Assembly (NCBI RefSeq): GCF_963678975.1
Contig: NC_089280.1
Span: 20,017,863 to 20,081,862 of the forward strand
Source of the DNA: Dysidea avara
Lineage: Eukaryota > Porifera > Demospongiae > Dictyoceratida > Dysideidae
DNA: 64,000 nucleotides
Reading direction: 5' to 3'
The position numbers were made by a program, and so were the translations under genes. This document shows, piece after piece, positions 61,601 to 64,000 of this stretch. Every line of letters begins with the position of its first letter. Positions within the stretch are counted from its first letter, which is position 1. The notes beneath the pieces were generated by a model. The model worked only from the letters and a program-made list of their open reading frames with translations, did no database searches and was not told where the DNA came from.

Positions 61601-61829
61601 TCAGAAGTTGTGTGGACTATTTTTCACTGAGATGGTCACATTTGTTGTTAATGTTTTCAAAAGTAGTCACAAAAGTAGAACTATGGTCTTCTGTGTGGTA
61701 AATTCAATATTTATTCATACAAAGAAGTTTGCTACATGGAACGGACATTGTTGTGCTTAGTCATGGAAACACTGTAATTTTCACAAAAAACTAATTCACA
61801 ATGCTTTTATTTCATTGTAACATTAAGGT
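58700..61829. other. Gene-poor region
   Basis: Apart from the hairpin at 59382, no supported gene. Open frames at 60537 and 60939 lack family motifs. 60400-60500 has a higher CpG content and a GTAAGTG donor at about 60484 and could be a 5' non-coding exon of an unseen gene. Confidence 0.4.
59382..59502. repeat. Near-perfect 121-bp hairpin
   Basis: Arms of about 58 bp (CACTTTAAAAAATAAAGTG, then CACACAAAAATGTTGTCACA, AGTGCACACTTT) pair almost completely with the right half, leaving a loop of only a few bases (GGCC region). No target duplication recognised. Could be a minimal MITE or the source of a hairpin RNA. Confidence 0.75.
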
Positions 61830-62085
61830 AGTGAAGGTTAATGGGTGTCAAGACGTCGAAATAGCTTCAGAGTGTTCCCTTTCCAATATCGGCCATTCAA
61901 TTCGCCATAGAAAAAGTGATTCAGTTTCAACCTTAAAATGACATGCTTACATTTCCTCTGATTTCCTTCTGCTATAGCTCATTTTAATTGCTATTTATTG
62001 CTCTTTCCAAAGAATCTGAGGTATCTCTCACGTGTCGTGCCTTTTATTACATCCCCCTGAAACACCCAATGCACAATGTATGGTC
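61830..62085 (+). repeat. Dispersed repeat, copy 1
   Basis: Shares AAGTGATT, TTTCCTCTGATTTCCT and CCTTTATTACAT-like blocks in the same order with 63725-64000. Confidence 0.6.
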
Positions 62086-63021
62086 GGTTTAGGCCATTTT
62101 GACATGCCAAAAATTTCATTAATTGGACTTCTTCTGGCATCATTCTACTCACAGAATTGCTCTACATGTATCACACCCATAAAATTGCTATGAGGTAGTA
62201 ATTAATTAAGGTTTTTCAATCAAAATGTTTTGCATGCCTGTTCCAGCTGGAATATTGCCATGAACAAAAGTATAACAAATGTCCACAAACTTCTTGATAT
62301 GGCTACTTCCACTAACAATGATCCAGCATGAAAAACTGGATGACTCTCTATCTATGCTGTAGTCAAGCTCATCTCAAGCGAAACATCAGGTGAACAGAAT
62401 GAGATGACTGGCTACCATGTATGTAGTTAAAATTTGATATCTTAACTTCACTAGTAAGGCTAAGTTACGAGAAGCCATATGTCGGTACATGTAAGTGTTG
62501 CCATTAATGTCAAAATATTCTCACCCAGAACAGTATAGCTGTTACACTTTACAATAAGAACTGCACCACTGGAAAGCTATAAACTGATAGCTAATGTGTG
62601 TATAACAATGATCTTGGTAACTAATCAAAACACCAAGTAATCTGGACAAGGGAGTGTATATTAAGATATTTGTGGTGCCTAATTGTCTGGGTTGTGTAAT
62701 AGAGGCCACACCACCTTAGGTAACCAGATATAGTTGTGCTATATAGGAAAGTTGCATCACTTCTGTTTTCTCAGTGCTAAAAAAATCATTAGAATAATAC
62801 ATCATGTAGTAGTTTAGCTATTGTAGTTTTATTTCACAGAATATACAATAATCGGATCAGTATAATCAGTATTGGCTCTTTTAGGTACAAATTAATTGGA
62901 TTTCAGTACAACTGAAAAATCCTTATCGGTACACCTCTAGTAGCTACATCATCAGTTTATAGAATTGCATAGAAAGGCTTTCTATTTGTTTTTAAGGCTT
63001 TTCATTGCTGGTACTCATTTT

Positions 63022-63481
63022 TAGTGTTCCACCGATAATCGGATCGGTATCGTATCGGAGCCGATATTGGGCTTTTCGTATCGATCGGTATCGGTTATTC
63101 AGGTATTCCGATACCGATTAATAGCCACTCGCGCCAATCGTCATAACCATAACTATCATCATAAATCCTATGCTAGCAAAACGTGAGGTATAACAAGTTG
63201 GAAATAGTGTTGAGTATTATTCTAGCATAAAAGGTGCAGGAATTGCTTTGCTAAACATCAAGCAACTGCTACTTACTATGTTTGTATGAAAAAGATCGAA
63301 ATACTCTAATAGAACAGTCACTACACAATAATATATTCTACTAGAACAGTCACACATAGCCAGCTTGAGATGATTGTAAATTGTATAGCAATTATCGGTA
63401 TCGGTATCTGTATCGGTGAAAATTTGCTTCTATGTATCAGTATCGGATCGGTAGTTATTTTTCTGTATCGGTGGAACCCTA
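63022..63481. mobile_element. hAT-type MITE, 460 bp
   Basis: Ends TAGTGTTCCACCGATA / TATCGGTGGAACCCTA with an exact 8-bp duplication CTCATTTT (63014-63021, 63482-63489). The interior has many ATCGGTATCGG-type repeats in both orientations, plus a block with two CTCTAATAGAACAGTCA-like motifs at 63301 and 63335. Confidence 0.85.
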
Positions 63482-63724
63482 CTCATTTTGCCATGCAAAT
63501 TACTTGGTTCACAGAGTGTTTGTAGAGACTGATAAAGATTCCTCATCCTTCATTACTAGTGTCTGCCATCCTTACTAGCACCTTCGATGTTTCGAATCAC
63601 TAAATTGTCTTGAACAAATTCAAATCGAATACGAATTCGAATATTTGGTATATTCGTTTTAACCCTAGTGAGAATAGTGTAAATTACTTGCAGAGCTAAT
63701 TCAAAGTACATAACAGTGATGTAG

Positions 63725-64000
63725 CGAGGGTTAATAGGTATCAAGACTTAGGGATGCCATGAGAGTATTCCCTTCCAAACATCTATCATTCAATTCACAA
63801 TATAATAAGAAAGTGATTTTCAGTTCAAACGATGCACTTAAAATTTCCTCTGATTTCCTCTGATTTCCTCTGTTATAACTTATTTGAATCACAATTCATT
63901 GCACTTTCCAAATCTGGTCCGATATCTATCACGTTCCACAGGATATTATGCCATTTATTATATGGCCTGAAACATCCAATACAAAATGTATAGCAAACTT
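63725..64000 (+). repeat. Dispersed repeat, copy 2, runs off the window
   Basis: Second copy of 61830-62085, with a local triplication of a TTTCCTCTGA unit at about 63844-63880. Continues past the window end. Confidence 0.6.

Overview
The window is nuclear DNA from an animal, most likely a demosponge. The coding exons are split by GT-AG introns, many only 45-80 bp long. The sequence is AT-rich and crowded with small inverted-repeat transposons. The gene content (a Death-NACHT-LRR receptor, a tandem-domain adenylate kinase 5, a YqaJ-PHD element-derived gene) fits published sponge genomes. The phylum is an inference; no marker gene here proves it.

Layout. 1-9.35 kb is gene-dense: the last exons of a cytosolic valyl-tRNA synthetase (+), a complete 10-exon adenylate kinase 5-like gene (-), and a 9-exon gene (+) for a protein with a degenerate condensation-like (acyltransferase-fold) domain. 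The last two are divergent and share a promoter of about 240 bp that holds an RFX X-box-like site. 9.9-29.2 kb is a rearranged array of three related genes for small SH3 proteins: copy 1 is intact, copy 2 is a pseudogene with one in-frame stop, and copy 3 is intact but carries a 2.5 kb fold-back transposon in its first intron. Homologous flanks follow the copies, and comparing paralogous empty and filled sites fixes the ends of several transposons to the base. 29.2-44 kb is gene-poor and repeat-rich, with SINEs, inverted-repeat elements and the remains of a membrane-protein gene. 44.0-48.3 kb is a complete NLR gene (-): Death domain, NACHT ATPase and C-terminal leucine-rich repeats. Divergent from it, 48.55-53.1 kb is a decayed SWIM/YqaJ-nuclease/PHD gene, followed by fragments of a DDE transposase, a reverse transcriptase and a LINE with mutated catalytic residues. 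57-64 kb has no recognised gene; it holds a duplicate of the 35.7-37.2 kb segment, a perfect-looking hairpin, tetranucleotide repeats and a hAT-type element.

How the parts relate. The conventional genes are independent housekeeping, signalling and immunity loci rather than one pathway. The most informative structures are the SH3 array, the fold-back element whose 9-bp target duplication spans a splice donor, several non-autonomous transposon families with readable target-site duplications, and a short palindromic motif (core CTCTATTAGAG) scattered about 14 times in both orientations.
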